Positions 39,388 through 47,638 of a DNA stretch of 64,000 nt are shown here, one piece after another. The notes under the pieces are model-generated. The model was not told the origin of the DNA. It did not search any database and was given only the letters and a program-made list of their open reading frames with translations. This DNA is from Litorivivens lipolytica (GTDB taxonomy: Bacteria > Pseudomonadota > Gammaproteobacteria > Pseudomonadales > Spongiibacteraceae). The DNA lies in assembly GCF_014191715.1 (NCBI RefSeq), contig NZ_JACHWY010000001.1:186001-250000 (forward strand), in the 5' to 3' direction. Positions within the stretch are counted from its first letter, which is position 1. The number at the start of each line of letters is the position of its first letter. A program made the translations under genes and the position numbers.

Positions 39388-39393
39388 ACCCTC

Positions 39394-39481
39394 CCGTCAT
39401 TGCGAGGAGTATCGCGACGAAGCAATCTCCATGGTTTGGCAGAGGCTTCACGAGGTTGCTTCTCTACGTTCGCAATGACGG
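39394..39481. repeat. Palindromic REP/MITE-like element
   Basis: An 88-bp non-coding palindrome bounded by perfect 12-base inverted repeats, CCGTCATTGCGA (39394-39405) and TCGCAATGACGG (39470-39481). A second internal inverted pair, GAAGCAATCTC and GAGGTTGCTTC, has one G-T mismatch. This CGTCATTGCGAGGA...GAAGCAATCTC form is a known type of dispersed palindromic repeat seen in many unrelated bacteria. It lies in the gap between the hydratase and the racemase genes. No transposase is nearby. Confidence 0.8.
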
Positions 39482-39504
39482 AGTATTGAATTTAACCATG
39501 CCGT

Positions 39505-39540
39505 AACGCCTGATTTGAAAGAACCAGGCGTTTTTTATTT
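39505..39540 (+). terminator. Intrinsic terminator before the racemase gene
   Basis: Stem AACGCCTG (39505-39512) with CAGGCGTT (39525-39532), 12-base loop, then TTTTATTT. It lies 18 bases before the racemase start, so the racemase and following genes need their own promoter or read-through. The long loop is a weakness. Confidence 0.7.
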
Positions 39541-39557
39541 CTGCACAGGAAATTTCT

Positions 39558-40697
39558 ATGTCAGGACCACTCACAGGAATCCGAATCATTGAAATGGCTG
39601 GCATCGGCCCCGGCCCTTTTGCCGGCATGTTGCTGGCGGATATGGGCGCCGATGTGATCCGCATTGATCGTGCCAGTGGTGCCGCGACGCCGAGTGACAT
39701 TACCGCCCGCGGTAAACGCAGTCTCGCCCTCGATCTGAAAAAGCCGGAGGCAGTAGAGCTGGTTTTGACTCTGCTTGAAAGCGCCGACGCCGTTTTTGAA
39801 GGTTTTCGACCCGGTGTTATGGAAAAACTGGGACTTGGCCCTGAGGTCTGTCTGGCACGTAATCCCAAGCTGGTTTACGGTCGTATGACCGGCTGGGGGC
39901 AAGACGGGCCACTGGCGCAAGCTGCTGGGCACGATATCAATTACATTGCGGTGACCGGCGCACTGGCCGCTATCGGGCGCAAGCAGGGCGGCCCGGTCCC
40001 ACCGCTCAATCTGGTGGGTGACTACGGCGGCGGTTCTCTCTATTTGGTGATGGGTATGCTAGCTGCCTTGTTGGAAGCGAAATCCTCTGGAAAGGGGCAG
40101 GTGGTAGATGCTGCAATTACTGACGGCGTAATCAACATGATGACGCCAACCAATGCCTATATCGCTGGCGGTACCTGGAGCCTGGAACGCGAAGACAACT
40201 GGCTAGACGGCGGCTCACACTTCTATGACACCTATGAATGTGCTGACGGAAAGTATATTTCCATCGGCTCCATCGAGCCCCAGTTCTATGCCTTATTGGC
40301 AGAGAAACTGGAGCTGGATTTGGGCGAGGGCGGCTACACCCACCTGTTTGAGAAAGACCAATGGCCAGTACTTAAGCAGCGTATTGCCGAGCGGGTGCGA
40401 ACCAAAACACGGCAAGAGTGGTGTGGCATAATGGAGGGCAGCGATGTGTGCTTTGCTCCGGTTCTCGATATGAACGAAGCGGTGGTCTACCCTCACAATC
40501 AAGCCCGTGGCAACTACACGGAAATTGAGGGGGTGACGCAGTCGGTGCCGGCTCCCAGGTTTTCCCGTACGCCTTCGCAGATCAAGAGCGGACCTTGTGC
40601 ACCCGGCGCCGATGCCGATGAGATATTGGCGGAAGCTGGCCTAAGCCGTGAGAGTATTGAATCCTACAGACAGTCAGGAGCGTTACGACATGACTAA
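39558..40697 (+). CDS. Alpha-methylacyl-CoA racemase (CaiB/BaiF family)
   Basis: Inverts the 2-methyl centre of branched acyl-CoA (for example cholesterol or bile-acid side chains, pristanoyl-CoA) so that S-specific dehydrogenases can act. 379 residues of the family III CoA-transferase fold. All three catalytic positions of the racemase subgroup are found: H125 (AAGHDINY), D155 (LVGDYGGGS) and E240 (GSIEPQFY), one number off from the mycobacterial MCR (H126/D156/E241). The N terminus EMAGIGPGPFAGMLLADMGADVIR is split at residues 12-35 and typical. ACAGGAAA lies upstream of the ATG. The end overlaps the nitroreductase start by 8 bases. Confidence 0.92.
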   Translation: MSGPLTGIRIIEMAGIGPGPFAGMLLADMGADVIRIDRASGAATPSDITARGKRSLALDLKKPEAVELVLTLLESADAVFEGFRPGVMEKLGLGPEVCLARNPKLVYGRMTGWGQDGPLAQAAGHDINYIAVTGALAAIGRKQGGPVPPLNLVGDYGGGSLYLVMGMLAALLEAKSSGKGQVVDAAITDGVINMMTPTNAYIAGGTWSLEREDNWLDGGSHFYDTYECADGKYISIGSIEPQFYALLAEKLELDLGEGGYTHLFEKDQWPVLKQRIAERVRTKTRQEWCGIMEGSDVCFAPVLDMNEAVVYPHNQARGNYTEIEGVTQSVPAPRFSRTPSQIKSGPCAPGADADEILAEAGLSRESIESYRQSGALRHD

Positions 40698-41394
40698 AGT
40701 GGCGACAGCCGACCATGCGTCATTTTCTGCAGAACAGTTTAAGGCGCTCGTGCATGAGCGTCGTTCGGTTCGCGCTTTTTTGGATCAGACGGTCAGCGAT
40801 TCGCTGTTGACCTCGGTCTTTGAAGCAGCGCAACAGGCCCCTTCAAATTGCAATACCCAGCCCTGGCAAGTCGCGGTTGTCAGCGGCCCGGCGAAAGATC
40901 GCTTGAAAGCCCGCATCAGCGGAGATTTTCTGCAAGGTAAGATGACCATGGACTTCCCCTACGACGGCAAGTACGAGGGCGTTTACAAAGAGCGGCAGTA
41001 CGACGCGGCAAAACGTCTCTACGATGCCCTCGGTATCACTCGTGAAGACAAGGCCGCTCGCGGTGAAGCGTTTTATCGCAACTTTGAATTTTTCGGCGCA
41101 CCACACGTAGCCTTTCTGTTTCTACCAGAGAGTTTCGGCATTCGCGAAGCCGCCGATCTGGGGATGTATGCCCAGAATCTGATGCTCAGCCTGTCGGCCC
41201 ATGGTCTGGCAAGCTGCCCGCAGACCGCACTCAGTTTTTTTGCTGACCAGATTCGCGAAGAGCTCGCCATCGACGGCAGCAACAAGCTGCTGTTTGGTAT
41301 TTCTTTCGGCTACGAAGATACCACCCACGCTGCGAATACCTGTCGAACGGACCGTGCCGCTTTGGACGTCACGGTTCAGTTCATTAATGAATAA
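40690..41394 (+). CDS. Nitroreductase-family FMN oxidoreductase
   Basis: NAD(P)H-dependent flavoprotein fold. 234 residues from ATG 40690, supported by CAGGAG 9 bases upstream; an earlier in-frame start would lie inside the racemase gene. Family features: VHERRSVRAFLDQTVSD (FMN-phosphate binding), AAQQAPSNCNTQPWQVAVV, GMYAQNLMLSLSAHGLASCPQTAL and the C-terminal LLFGISFGYED. The substrate is unknown. In lipid clusters such enzymes may reduce an enone or quinone intermediate; this is inference. Confidence 0.88.
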   Translation: MTKVATADHASFSAEQFKALVHERRSVRAFLDQTVSDSLLTSVFEAAQQAPSNCNTQPWQVAVVSGPAKDRLKARISGDFLQGKMTMDFPYDGKYEGVYKERQYDAAKRLYDALGITREDKAARGEAFYRNFEFFGAPHVAFLFLPESFGIREAADLGMYAQNLMLSLSAHGLASCPQTALSFFADQIREELAIDGSNKLLFGISFGYEDTTHAANTCRTDRAALDVTVQFINE

Positions 41395-41406
41395 AGGAAC
41401 ACGATA

Positions 41407-42180
41407 ATGTCAGAGACTGTTTTGCAGGAACTGGATGAAGACGGGGTATTGTTGATTACCCTGAACCGTCCGGAAAAAAAGAATGCTTTTAACAAAGAGC
41501 AATGGACCGCTTTCCGCGAAGCCATTGACGCCGCCAAAGACAATCCCAAAGTGGCCTGCGTAGTCATCACAGGCGGCGGCGCGGACTTTTCCTCCGGTGT
41601 TGATCTGAATGATATGGCGAACGCCGATGGCGAGACTGAGCACCCCTTTATGTCCAGTGCGCGCGCGCTGCTGGATTTTGACAAGCCTTTGATCTGCGCG
41701 GCAAAAGGCGTTGCCGTGGGTGGTGGGGCGACCTTGCTGCTTAATGCGGATGTGGTTTACGTGGGCGATAGTCTGCGCATGCGCTTTCCCTTTGTGCAGC
41801 TGGGGCTGGTGCCGGAGTGGGGCAGTAGCTATACCCTTCAGCAGGTCATCGGTGCACGACGTGCAGCTGAGTTGATGTATACCGCGGAGTGGATCAACGC
41901 CGATCGCGCGCTTGAGGTCGGTATCGCCACCGCTAAGGTGAGTGACGATGGTCTGCTGGATCAGGCGCTGTGCAAAGCCCGTGAAATTGCCCAGTGGCCG
42001 ATTTCTTCACTGGTCGCGACCAAGCGTTTGATGCGCCAAGTACATTTGCAGAATGTGCACTCGGCTAACGATCGCGAGCAAGATGAGATGATGCGCTTGG
42101 CCGGTTCTCCGGAAAATATTGAATCGGTGATGGCGTTTCTGGAGAAGCGCCAACCGGACTTCAAACAATTCCGGAAATAA
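41407..42180 (+). CDS. Crotonase-family protein, possibly enoyl-CoA isomerase
   Basis: 257 residues of the crotonase fold (LITLNRPEKKNAFNKEQW, FSSGVDLNDMAN, AAKGVAVGGGATLLL). The first hydratase Glu is replaced by Gln (FPFVQLGLVPEWGSSYTL), while a Glu is present three to five residues on in VPEWGSSYT, as in the delta3,delta2-enoyl-CoA isomerase subgroup (SPEGCSSYT). The second hydratase Glu position is kept in RAAELMYT. Isomerase activity on a double bond in the side chain is therefore plausible, though some hydratase-like proteins also show this pattern. Spaced 12 bases after the nitroreductase and 1 base before the next gene. Confidence 0.85.
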   Translation: MSETVLQELDEDGVLLITLNRPEKKNAFNKEQWTAFREAIDAAKDNPKVACVVITGGGADFSSGVDLNDMANADGETEHPFMSSARALLDFDKPLICAAKGVAVGGGATLLLNADVVYVGDSLRMRFPFVQLGLVPEWGSSYTLQQVIGARRAAELMYTAEWINADRALEVGIATAKVSDDGLLDQALCKAREIAQWPISSLVATKRLMRQVHLQNVHSANDREQDEMMRLAGSPENIESVMAFLEKRQPDFKQFRK

Positions 42181-42181
42181 T

Positions 42182-42766
42182 ATGCACAAGCATTTTATCA
42201 GCGCGCAGGATCTGCTTGATGATGCCTATGAGCTGGCCGCGCGCGTTATCGAAAGCGGCTTTCACCCGGACTGTATTATCGCACTCTGGCGCGGTGGTAC
42301 GCCGGTGGGCGTGGCGGTGCAGGAGCTGTTCGAGTATTGCGGCATAGCGGTGGATCACATCGCTATTCGCACATCACTTTACAGTGGCGTGGATCAGCGT
42401 CAGCGCCAGGTCAAAGTCCATAATCTGGATTACATCTTCAACAATTTCAGCACGGACAACAAACTGCTGATTGTGGACGATGTATTCGATACCGGTTTGA
42501 CCATCAAGGCGTTGCTCGCGGAAATCCGTAACAATCTTGGAACGGGGCAGCACGGTGATATTCGCGTCGCCATGCCCTGGTTTAAACCATCGCGTAACAA
42601 AACAGACCTTATCCCCGATTACTACCTGCACGAAACCGATGACTGGCTGGTATTTCCTCACGAGCTCTGCGATCTTTCCGATGATGAAATTGCGGAAAAA
42701 GGAGGCAGTGTCAAAGAGGTTGTACAGCGTCTGCGTCGTGAATTCACCAAATCACCGACGTTCTAA
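42182..42766 (+). CDS. Type I phosphoribosyltransferase (hypoxanthine/xanthine-like)
   Basis: 194 residues of the PRTase fold. The PRPP-binding motif is LLIVDDVFDTGLTIKALL (around residues 97-114), with CIIALWRGGTPVGVAVQE upstream and a hood-like PDYYLHETDDWLVFPHEL. The exact base (hypoxanthine, guanine, xanthine) cannot be told. It is a nucleotide-salvage type gene placed after a lipid gene and overlapping the SprT-like gene by one base, so it probably belongs with that one rather than with lipid metabolism. Confidence 0.82.
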   Translation: MHKHFISAQDLLDDAYELAARVIESGFHPDCIIALWRGGTPVGVAVQELFEYCGIAVDHIAIRTSLYSGVDQRQRQVKVHNLDYIFNNFSTDNKLLIVDDVFDTGLTIKALLAEIRNNLGTGQHGDIRVAMPWFKPSRNKTDLIPDYYLHETDDWLVFPHELCDLSDDEIAEKGGSVKEVVQRLRREFTKSPTF

Positions 42767-43362
42767 TGGCCCTTAGTGATTATCGCGAACCGCTGCCGCC
42801 TGCTGTGGAAGCCGATATTCACCGGGCTTTCGAAACAGCGTATCAACTGGCTGTGGAAGAACTCGATTACCAAGATCCTGCACCGACACTGTCATTTGCC
42901 TTGCGCAGTGCCCGTATGGCGGGGCGCGCAACACCGCACAAAAATCTGATCGAATTGAACAAGGTTATTTTTCGGAATAATCCGGATTGGGAGTTCGTCT
43001 ACGATACCGTCGCTCATGAAATGGCGCATATTGTAGCCACTCGGCACTACCGGTCCCGGGGGCATGACAAAACCTGGAAGCAGGTTGCAACAGTGCTGGG
43101 GGCGCAGCCGAGAGCGTCTGGAGCGTTTGATACCACCGGCGCCGAGGTGCGCCGGCCACGCCGACAAAAAACCTACCCCTTTGTCTGCGCTTGTCAGCAG
43201 TTTGATTTCGGCAGCCAGCGACTCGCAAACTTTCTCAAGGGCAGTCGCTATCAGTGTCGGGCGTGTGAAAAAGAGATCAGGCCGGATCTGGCAAAAGAAG
43301 AGGCCTTTGCCGAGCTCTCCTTTGCCAAACGCTTGAAATTAAAAGCGAGCCGCTTGCGCTAA
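42766..43362 (+). CDS. SprT-like zinc metallopeptidase family protein
   Basis: 198 residues. The HExxH site is H84-E85-MA-H88 (VAHEMAHIV), with a third His at H100 (SRGHDKTWKQVA), the layout of SprT/Spartan-type proteases. A C-terminal zinc ribbon has two CxC/CxxC pairs: C141 and C143, C164 and C167. Spartan relatives cut DNA-protein crosslinks; the bacterial members are little studied. It starts within the stop codon of the phosphoribosyltransferase gene. Confidence 0.85.
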   Translation: MALSDYREPLPPAVEADIHRAFETAYQLAVEELDYQDPAPTLSFALRSARMAGRATPHKNLIELNKVIFRNNPDWEFVYDTVAHEMAHIVATRHYRSRGHDKTWKQVATVLGAQPRASGAFDTTGAEVRRPRRQKTYPFVCACQQFDFGSQRLANFLKGSRYQCRACEKEIRPDLAKEEAFAELSFAKRLKLKASRLR

Positions 43363-43365
43363 GGC

Positions 43366-43383
43366 CCGCTCGAAAAGCGGTTT
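43366..43383. terminator. Small hairpin between convergent genes
   Basis: CCGCT-CGAAA-AGCGG followed by TTT, in the 19-base gap between the SprT-like gene and the convergent acyl-CoA dehydrogenase stop. Short stem and short T-run, so a weak candidate. Confidence 0.35.
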
Positions 43384-44512
43384 AGTAACCGCTGAGACTG
43401 GCGTAGCGATCGCGGTGGAAACCGCTGTCGCCCAGCAGCTGGATGGCCATCCGTGAACGCTTCAGGAAGAAGCCGATTTCCAGCTCGTCGGTCACCCCGA
43501 TACCACCGTGCATCTGAACCGCTTCATTGCTGACCAGATAGTACAGATCGTTGACGGTGGCTTTGGCAAAGCTGGCCATCTGGCCGAGGTCTGCGCGCCC
43601 TTCGTCAATGGCCGTGAAAGCATCCAGTACCACAGATTTCGCCAGCTCAATTTCCGTAAACATATGGGCCGCGCGATGTTTCAGTGCCTGAAACGAGCCG
43701 ATTTTAACGCCGAACTGCTCCCGCTCCTTGAGATAGTCTACGGTGCGCTTGAAAATTTCCTGAGTCCCACCCAGCATTTCCGCCGCCAAGCAGATACGAC
43801 CGCGATCCAGAACCGGGTCAAGAATGTCCCAACCCTTGTCCAATTCGCCCAGCAGTTGTCCGCTGACCTTATCAAAGTTGAGTTCGGCAACGGCGCGACT
43901 GTCTGCCATCCAGCGGCGCGTTCGGGTCAGGCCCTCGGCGTCGCCGTCGACGATAAACAGGCTGATGCCGTCGGTCGAGCCGGTCGTTCCGGAGGTCCGT
44001 GCCGCAACCACAATATGATCGGCGGTGTGGCCATCGACAACGCATACTTTCTTGCCGGTCAGCACAAAGTTTTCGCCTTGAGCCTTCGCTGACAGGGCAA
44101 TGGCGGCGGGATTGTGATGGGCGTATTCGTCCACCGCCAGTGTCAGTGTTTTCTCTCCGCTGGCGACACTTGGTAGCAGGCTTTGTTTCTGTTCATCGCT
44201 GCCACCCAGCAAAATAGCGGAGGCACCCAATACCACAGTGGAAAACAGTGGCGAGGCCGTCAGGGTGCGTCCGCTCTCTTCGATAATGGCACCGAGACCC
44301 ATAAAGCCAAAATCGAGACCATCATAGTCTTCCGGCAGGACAATGCCGGCCCAACCAAGCTCGGCCATCTGTTGCCACAGAGCTTTGTCGTAGCCGATCT
44401 CATTTTTTTCGTCGCGCAGTTTACGCAGCGCTTCAACGGGGGCGCTACTGCCGAGAAACTCTTTGGCGGTGTCTTTCAGAAGACGCTGTTCTTCATTCAA
44501 TACCAGAGGCAT
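43382..44512 (-). CDS. Acyl-CoA dehydrogenase, partner-subunit type
   Basis: 376 residues, acyl-CoA dehydrogenase fold with a degenerate FAD/substrate region in the N-terminal half and NEAVQMHGGIGVTDELEIG near residue 340 (FAD-binding). At the C terminus, where many dehydrogenases carry the catalytic YEGT-type Glu, it has LLGDSGFHRDRYA, the form seen in the second subunit of steroid side-chain dehydrogenases (alpha2beta2 type). It probably pairs with the product of the gene just upstream (44538-45725). AGGAG lies 8 bases before the ATG. The two genes are 25 bases apart on the minus strand. Confidence 0.88.
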   Translation of the reverse strand: MPLVLNEEQRLLKDTAKEFLGSSAPVEALRKLRDEKNEIGYDKALWQQMAELGWAGIVLPEDYDGLDFGFMGLGAIIEESGRTLTASPLFSTVVLGASAILLGGSDEQKQSLLPSVASGEKTLTLAVDEYAHHNPAAIALSAKAQGENFVLTGKKVCVVDGHTADHIVVAARTSGTTGSTDGISLFIVDGDAEGLTRTRRWMADSRAVAELNFDKVSGQLLGELDKGWDILDPVLDRGRICLAAEMLGGTQEIFKRTVDYLKEREQFGVKIGSFQALKHRAAHMFTEIELAKSVVLDAFTAIDEGRADLGQMASFAKATVNDLYYLVSNEAVQMHGGIGVTDELEIGFFLKRSRMAIQLLGDSGFHRDRYASLSGY

Positions 44513-44537
44513 GATTCTTTACTCCTGCAGTCTGCGA

Positions 44538-45725
44538 TCAGTCGGGCAGACCCAAAACGCGTTTGGCGATAATGTTCAGTTGGACTTCCGAGCTGCCACC
44601 GGCAATGGAGAGTGCTTTGGAAAACAGCCAGCCGCGGGTTGCCAGTGTTTCGTCCTGATTGAAGCCTTCGCCTTCCCAACCCAAGCCCTGAGTGCCAAGC
44701 ATGGCGATCAGCGTTTCTTCACGCTCCTTAGTGCACTCGGTTCCAACGTACTTCATGATCATGGGGATATTGCCTTCGCCCGCGCCGCTCATTTTCTCTT
44801 CAAAGGAGCGGAAGTGGGTCAGGCCCAGTGCCCGGTATTTCATTTCATGGCGCACCAGCTGGTCGCGCAGCGCGGCGTTTGCCACTTTGCCGTTGGCATC
44901 GGTGCCCACGTAGTCCAGCGCAGCCTGTACCGGCGTGATCTGTGTGCCGGCGGGAGTTTCCTGCTCTGACATCAACTTGCGTTCGTGCTTGAGCAGCGCT
45001 TTGGCGACAGACCAGCCCTTATTCAGTTCGCCGACCAGATTTTCTTTCGGCACTTTCACATTGTCGAAAAAGGTCTGGCAGAATTCGGATTCTCCGCTGA
45101 TCAGTTCGATCGGTGAGGCGCTTACCCCTTCACTTTCCATGTCGATCAGCAGAAAGCTGATGCCTTCCTGTTTTTTGACATTGGGGTCGGTGCGCACCAG
45201 ACAGAAAATCCAGTCGGACTTATCGGCATTGGTGGTCCAGATCTTGGTGCCATTCACCAGAAAGTGGTCACCCTTGTCTTCGGCTTTGCACTGCAGGCTG
45301 GCGAGGTCAGAGCCGGCACCAGGTTCGGAGTAGCCCTGGCACCAGCGGATTTCACCGCGGGCAATCTTGGGAATGTGTTCCTGCTTCTGCGCTTCGTTGC
45401 CGTATTCCAGCAGCGCCGGGCCGAGCATCCAGATACCGATATCGAGCAGCGGCGTGCGGCAGCCCAGACGCTTCATTTCATCTTTCAGGATTTTGGCTTC
45501 AGCGTCATTCAGTCCGCCGCCGCCGTATTCCTTTGGCCAGTCCGGCACGGTCCAGCCCTTGTCGCGCATGCGCTCAAACCACAGTTTGGCATCGGCACTG
45601 GGAAAGGTCTGATTGCGACCTGCCCAGACTTGCTCTTCGCGGCTTGCGGGTTTGCGTTGGGACTCGGGGCAGTTGGCTTCGAGCCACTCGCGGACTTCCT
45701 GGCGAAAGGTTTCCAGCGCGTCCAT
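44538..45725 (-). CDS. Acyl-CoA dehydrogenase, main-subunit type
   Basis: 395 residues, flavoprotein that introduces the 2,3-double bond in acyl-CoA. Full family features: WCQGYSEPGAGSDLASLQCK (flavin ring contact), FLVNGTKIWTTNA, ISGESEFCQTFFDNVKVP and a C-terminal SIAGGSSEVQLNIIAKRVLGLP. The usual C-terminal Glu is replaced by Gly (AGGSSE), as in many members that take their base from another helix. Together with the next gene it likely forms a two-gene heteromeric enzyme for bulky acyl-CoA. ACAGGAG precedes the ATG; a 212-base region upstream without a gene may carry its promoter. Confidence 0.9.
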   Translation of the reverse strand: MDALETFRQEVREWLEANCPESQRKPASREEQVWAGRNQTFPSADAKLWFERMRDKGWTVPDWPKEYGGGGLNDAEAKILKDEMKRLGCRTPLLDIGIWMLGPALLEYGNEAQKQEHIPKIARGEIRWCQGYSEPGAGSDLASLQCKAEDKGDHFLVNGTKIWTTNADKSDWIFCLVRTDPNVKKQEGISFLLIDMESEGVSASPIELISGESEFCQTFFDNVKVPKENLVGELNKGWSVAKALLKHERKLMSEQETPAGTQITPVQAALDYVGTDANGKVANAALRDQLVRHEMKYRALGLTHFRSFEEKMSGAGEGNIPMIMKYVGTECTKEREETLIAMLGTQGLGWEGEGFNQDETLATRGWLFSKALSIAGGSSEVQLNIIAKRVLGLPD

Positions 45726-45937
45726 AACATCTCCTGTGGTAGAGCGGCACGCCAGCTTGGAAAGGCTCAGGCAATCAAAGGCTTGAGGTCAGCAGCGAGG
45801 GCGAGCCGAACGGTTGCCATCATCACAATTTCAGTGCTGAAAAGCTTAGCGGAGGGGGGCTTAAACTCAAGGGTGAATCACGGCAGCTTTATTGACAATT
45901 TCGGTCAGTTGGCCGCCGTGTAAAGAGTGGAATGACT

Positions 45938-46501
45938 TTAGTAAACGGTCATGATATGGGTGCCAAGACCGGCTCCCCAATGGCTAACTTGCTGCTGTAC
46001 GGCGTTCCAGGCGAGCTGCGGGTGTTCGGCATGATCGGTCAACATTAGGGGCAGCTCTCGTCCGCATTGTGTCATTAATTCACGGCCGGTGAGACTGTCT
46101 CGCAAACGGGCGTGTACGCGCACTTCTTCAAGTTCACCGTCGGGTGCTTCGACGTCAACGCTGAGGCTTGCGACTGCCTGACCCGGCGTGGCGGCACTGC
46201 GCCAGCCGAGGCGTTCCTGCCACTGTTGTTCAATGGAGTGTTTGATCAGTTTGCGGAGATGGCGCTGGTCACTGGATTTGAGTGAGCGGGTTTTGTCATG
46301 GAAACGAATCTGATCGACCCACACGTAGTGATAATTGTCGAAGCTGGCACTGTCGGCAATATGCAATGACGCTGCGGAAACTTCTCTTGCGCCGTGAAAG
46401 CTGCATTCTTCGGTAGATCGGAGTTCTGTGGAGCTGAAAGCGGTACTCGACAGCAGGATGAAAGCAAAAGTGGCTGTCAGACGCTGGGCGATATTATTCA
46501 T
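45938..46501 (-). CDS. Secreted protein of unknown function
   Basis: I do not recognise this family. 187 residues with a clear signal peptide (TATFAFILLSSTAFS, cleavage near residue 24) and no further membrane segment, so periplasmic or outer-membrane associated. The mature part is mixed alpha/beta with two cysteines (about 33 and 147) that could form a disulfide. VRVHARLRDSLTGRELMTQC looks like a beta-strand pair with conserved-looking turns, somewhat like DUF3313-type lipoproteins but without a lipobox. It is divergent from the SDR gene and separated by 212 bases from the dehydrogenase genes on the same strand. Confidence 0.7.
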   Translation of the reverse strand: MNNIAQRLTATFAFILLSSTAFSSTELRSTEECSFHGAREVSAASLHIADSASFDNYHYVWVDQIRFHDKTRSLKSSDQRHLRKLIKHSIEQQWQERLGWRSAATPGQAVASLSVDVEAPDGELEEVRVHARLRDSLTGRELMTQCGRELPLMLTDHAEHPQLAWNAVQQQVSHWGAGLGTHIMTVY

Positions 46502-46691
46502 GTTGTGTCACCGTTGCTGCACTGTTATAGGTTTACTGGGTATCGGGGGCTTGCAAAAGCCTTGAGAGAAAGTACAAGAGATTGAACTCGCTCGGCTTGA
46601 CCGCGTTCACAGCCACGGGCATGGTTAGGGCGGTTTTTTTGGTACTTATTCACAATCGACTCCGCAGGGAGTCTGCTTCGGGGAACGTGCA

Positions 46692-47441
46692 ATGCAGCGA
46701 TTTGCTGACAAGGTAGTACTGATTACAGGTGCGGCATCAGGTATTGGTGAAGCCGCAGCCTATCGGCTGGCGGAAGAGGGCGGCAGCATCTTCTGTACGG
46801 ATATTAATGAAGAAGCGCTGCAACAGACCGTAGCCAATATTGAAAAGCGTGGGGGGAAAGCCAAGGCTCGCCGGCTGGATATCAGTTTCGAGAGTGACGT
46901 AAATGCCTGTGTTGCAGACTGCGTAAAACACTTCGGCAAGCTGGATGTCGTGGTGAATATGGCCGGGGTTTTGCGCTTTGACAACTGTCACGAGCTGGCG
47001 CTGGCCGACTGGCAGCGAGTGATCGATGTGAACCTTACCGGGACTTTTTTACTGTGCAAGGCAGTTTTGCCCGAGCTGTTGAAAACTAATGGCAATATTG
47101 TGAATGCGGCCTCAACAGCATCTCTTAGTGGTTTGCCCTGGGGTACTGCGTACGGTGCAAGCAAGGGCGCGGTATTGGCAATGACGCGAACCATCGCGGT
47201 GGAATATGCCAAGCGTGGTGTGCGCGCCAATTGCGTGTGTCCGGGCGATATTTCGACCAATATGGCAGCCAATGTCACCTTTCCCGCCGATGCGGATATG
47301 AGCCTGCTGGGAAGGATCAGCTCGCTGTCCGGGCCGAAGGAGCCGAAAACGGTTGCCGGTGTTATTGCCATGCTGGCGTCGGAAGATGGTATTCATATCA
47401 CAGGCGAACATATTCGGGTGGATGGCGGTACCCTTTCATAA
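46692..47441 (+). CDS. Short-chain dehydrogenase/reductase
   Basis: 249-residue classical SDR. NAD(P) motif TGAASGIG (13-20), Asp at the end of the second strand (FCTDIN), which favours NAD over NADP, catalytic Y154 and K158 (YGASKGAV), and the NMAG strand motif in place of the usual NNAG. C-terminal GEHIRVDGGTLS is typical. It oxidises or reduces an alcohol; the substrate is unknown. It stands between a divergent secreted protein and glpK, and lies near other dehydrogenases of lipid breakdown. Confidence 0.9.
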   Translation: MQRFADKVVLITGAASGIGEAAAYRLAEEGGSIFCTDINEEALQQTVANIEKRGGKAKARRLDISFESDVNACVADCVKHFGKLDVVVNMAGVLRFDNCHELALADWQRVIDVNLTGTFLLCKAVLPELLKTNGNIVNAASTASLSGLPWGTAYGASKGAVLAMTRTIAVEYAKRGVRANCVCPGDISTNMAANVTFPADADMSLLGRISSLSGPKEPKTVAGVIAMLASEDGIHITGEHIRVDGGTLS

Positions 47442-47638
47442 GCTGCCTTAAAAACTCCTAATAGTCGCTCTGATCGCCCTGATTGAGGGGCGTCTGGAAT
47501 AGCCTTGATCAGGCCGGAAATGGTAAGGTTCCGCTACAACAACAAACCATGCCCCGGCCTGCCTACAGCCTTGTTTTCCCAGTGTGAGGAACACCTGAGT
47601 GAACGGCCCATGCGGCTGAGCATTCACAAGGAGTCTCC

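Noticed and set aside
45264-45923. Plus-strand open frame of 219 codons reaching into the gap after the dehydrogenase gene
   Set aside because: Mostly antisense to the dehydrogenase, no signal peptide or domain in the part that lies in the gap.
47461-47510. CGCCC/GGGCG hairpin after the SDR gene as terminator
   Set aside because: The stem has a bulge and no T-run follows.
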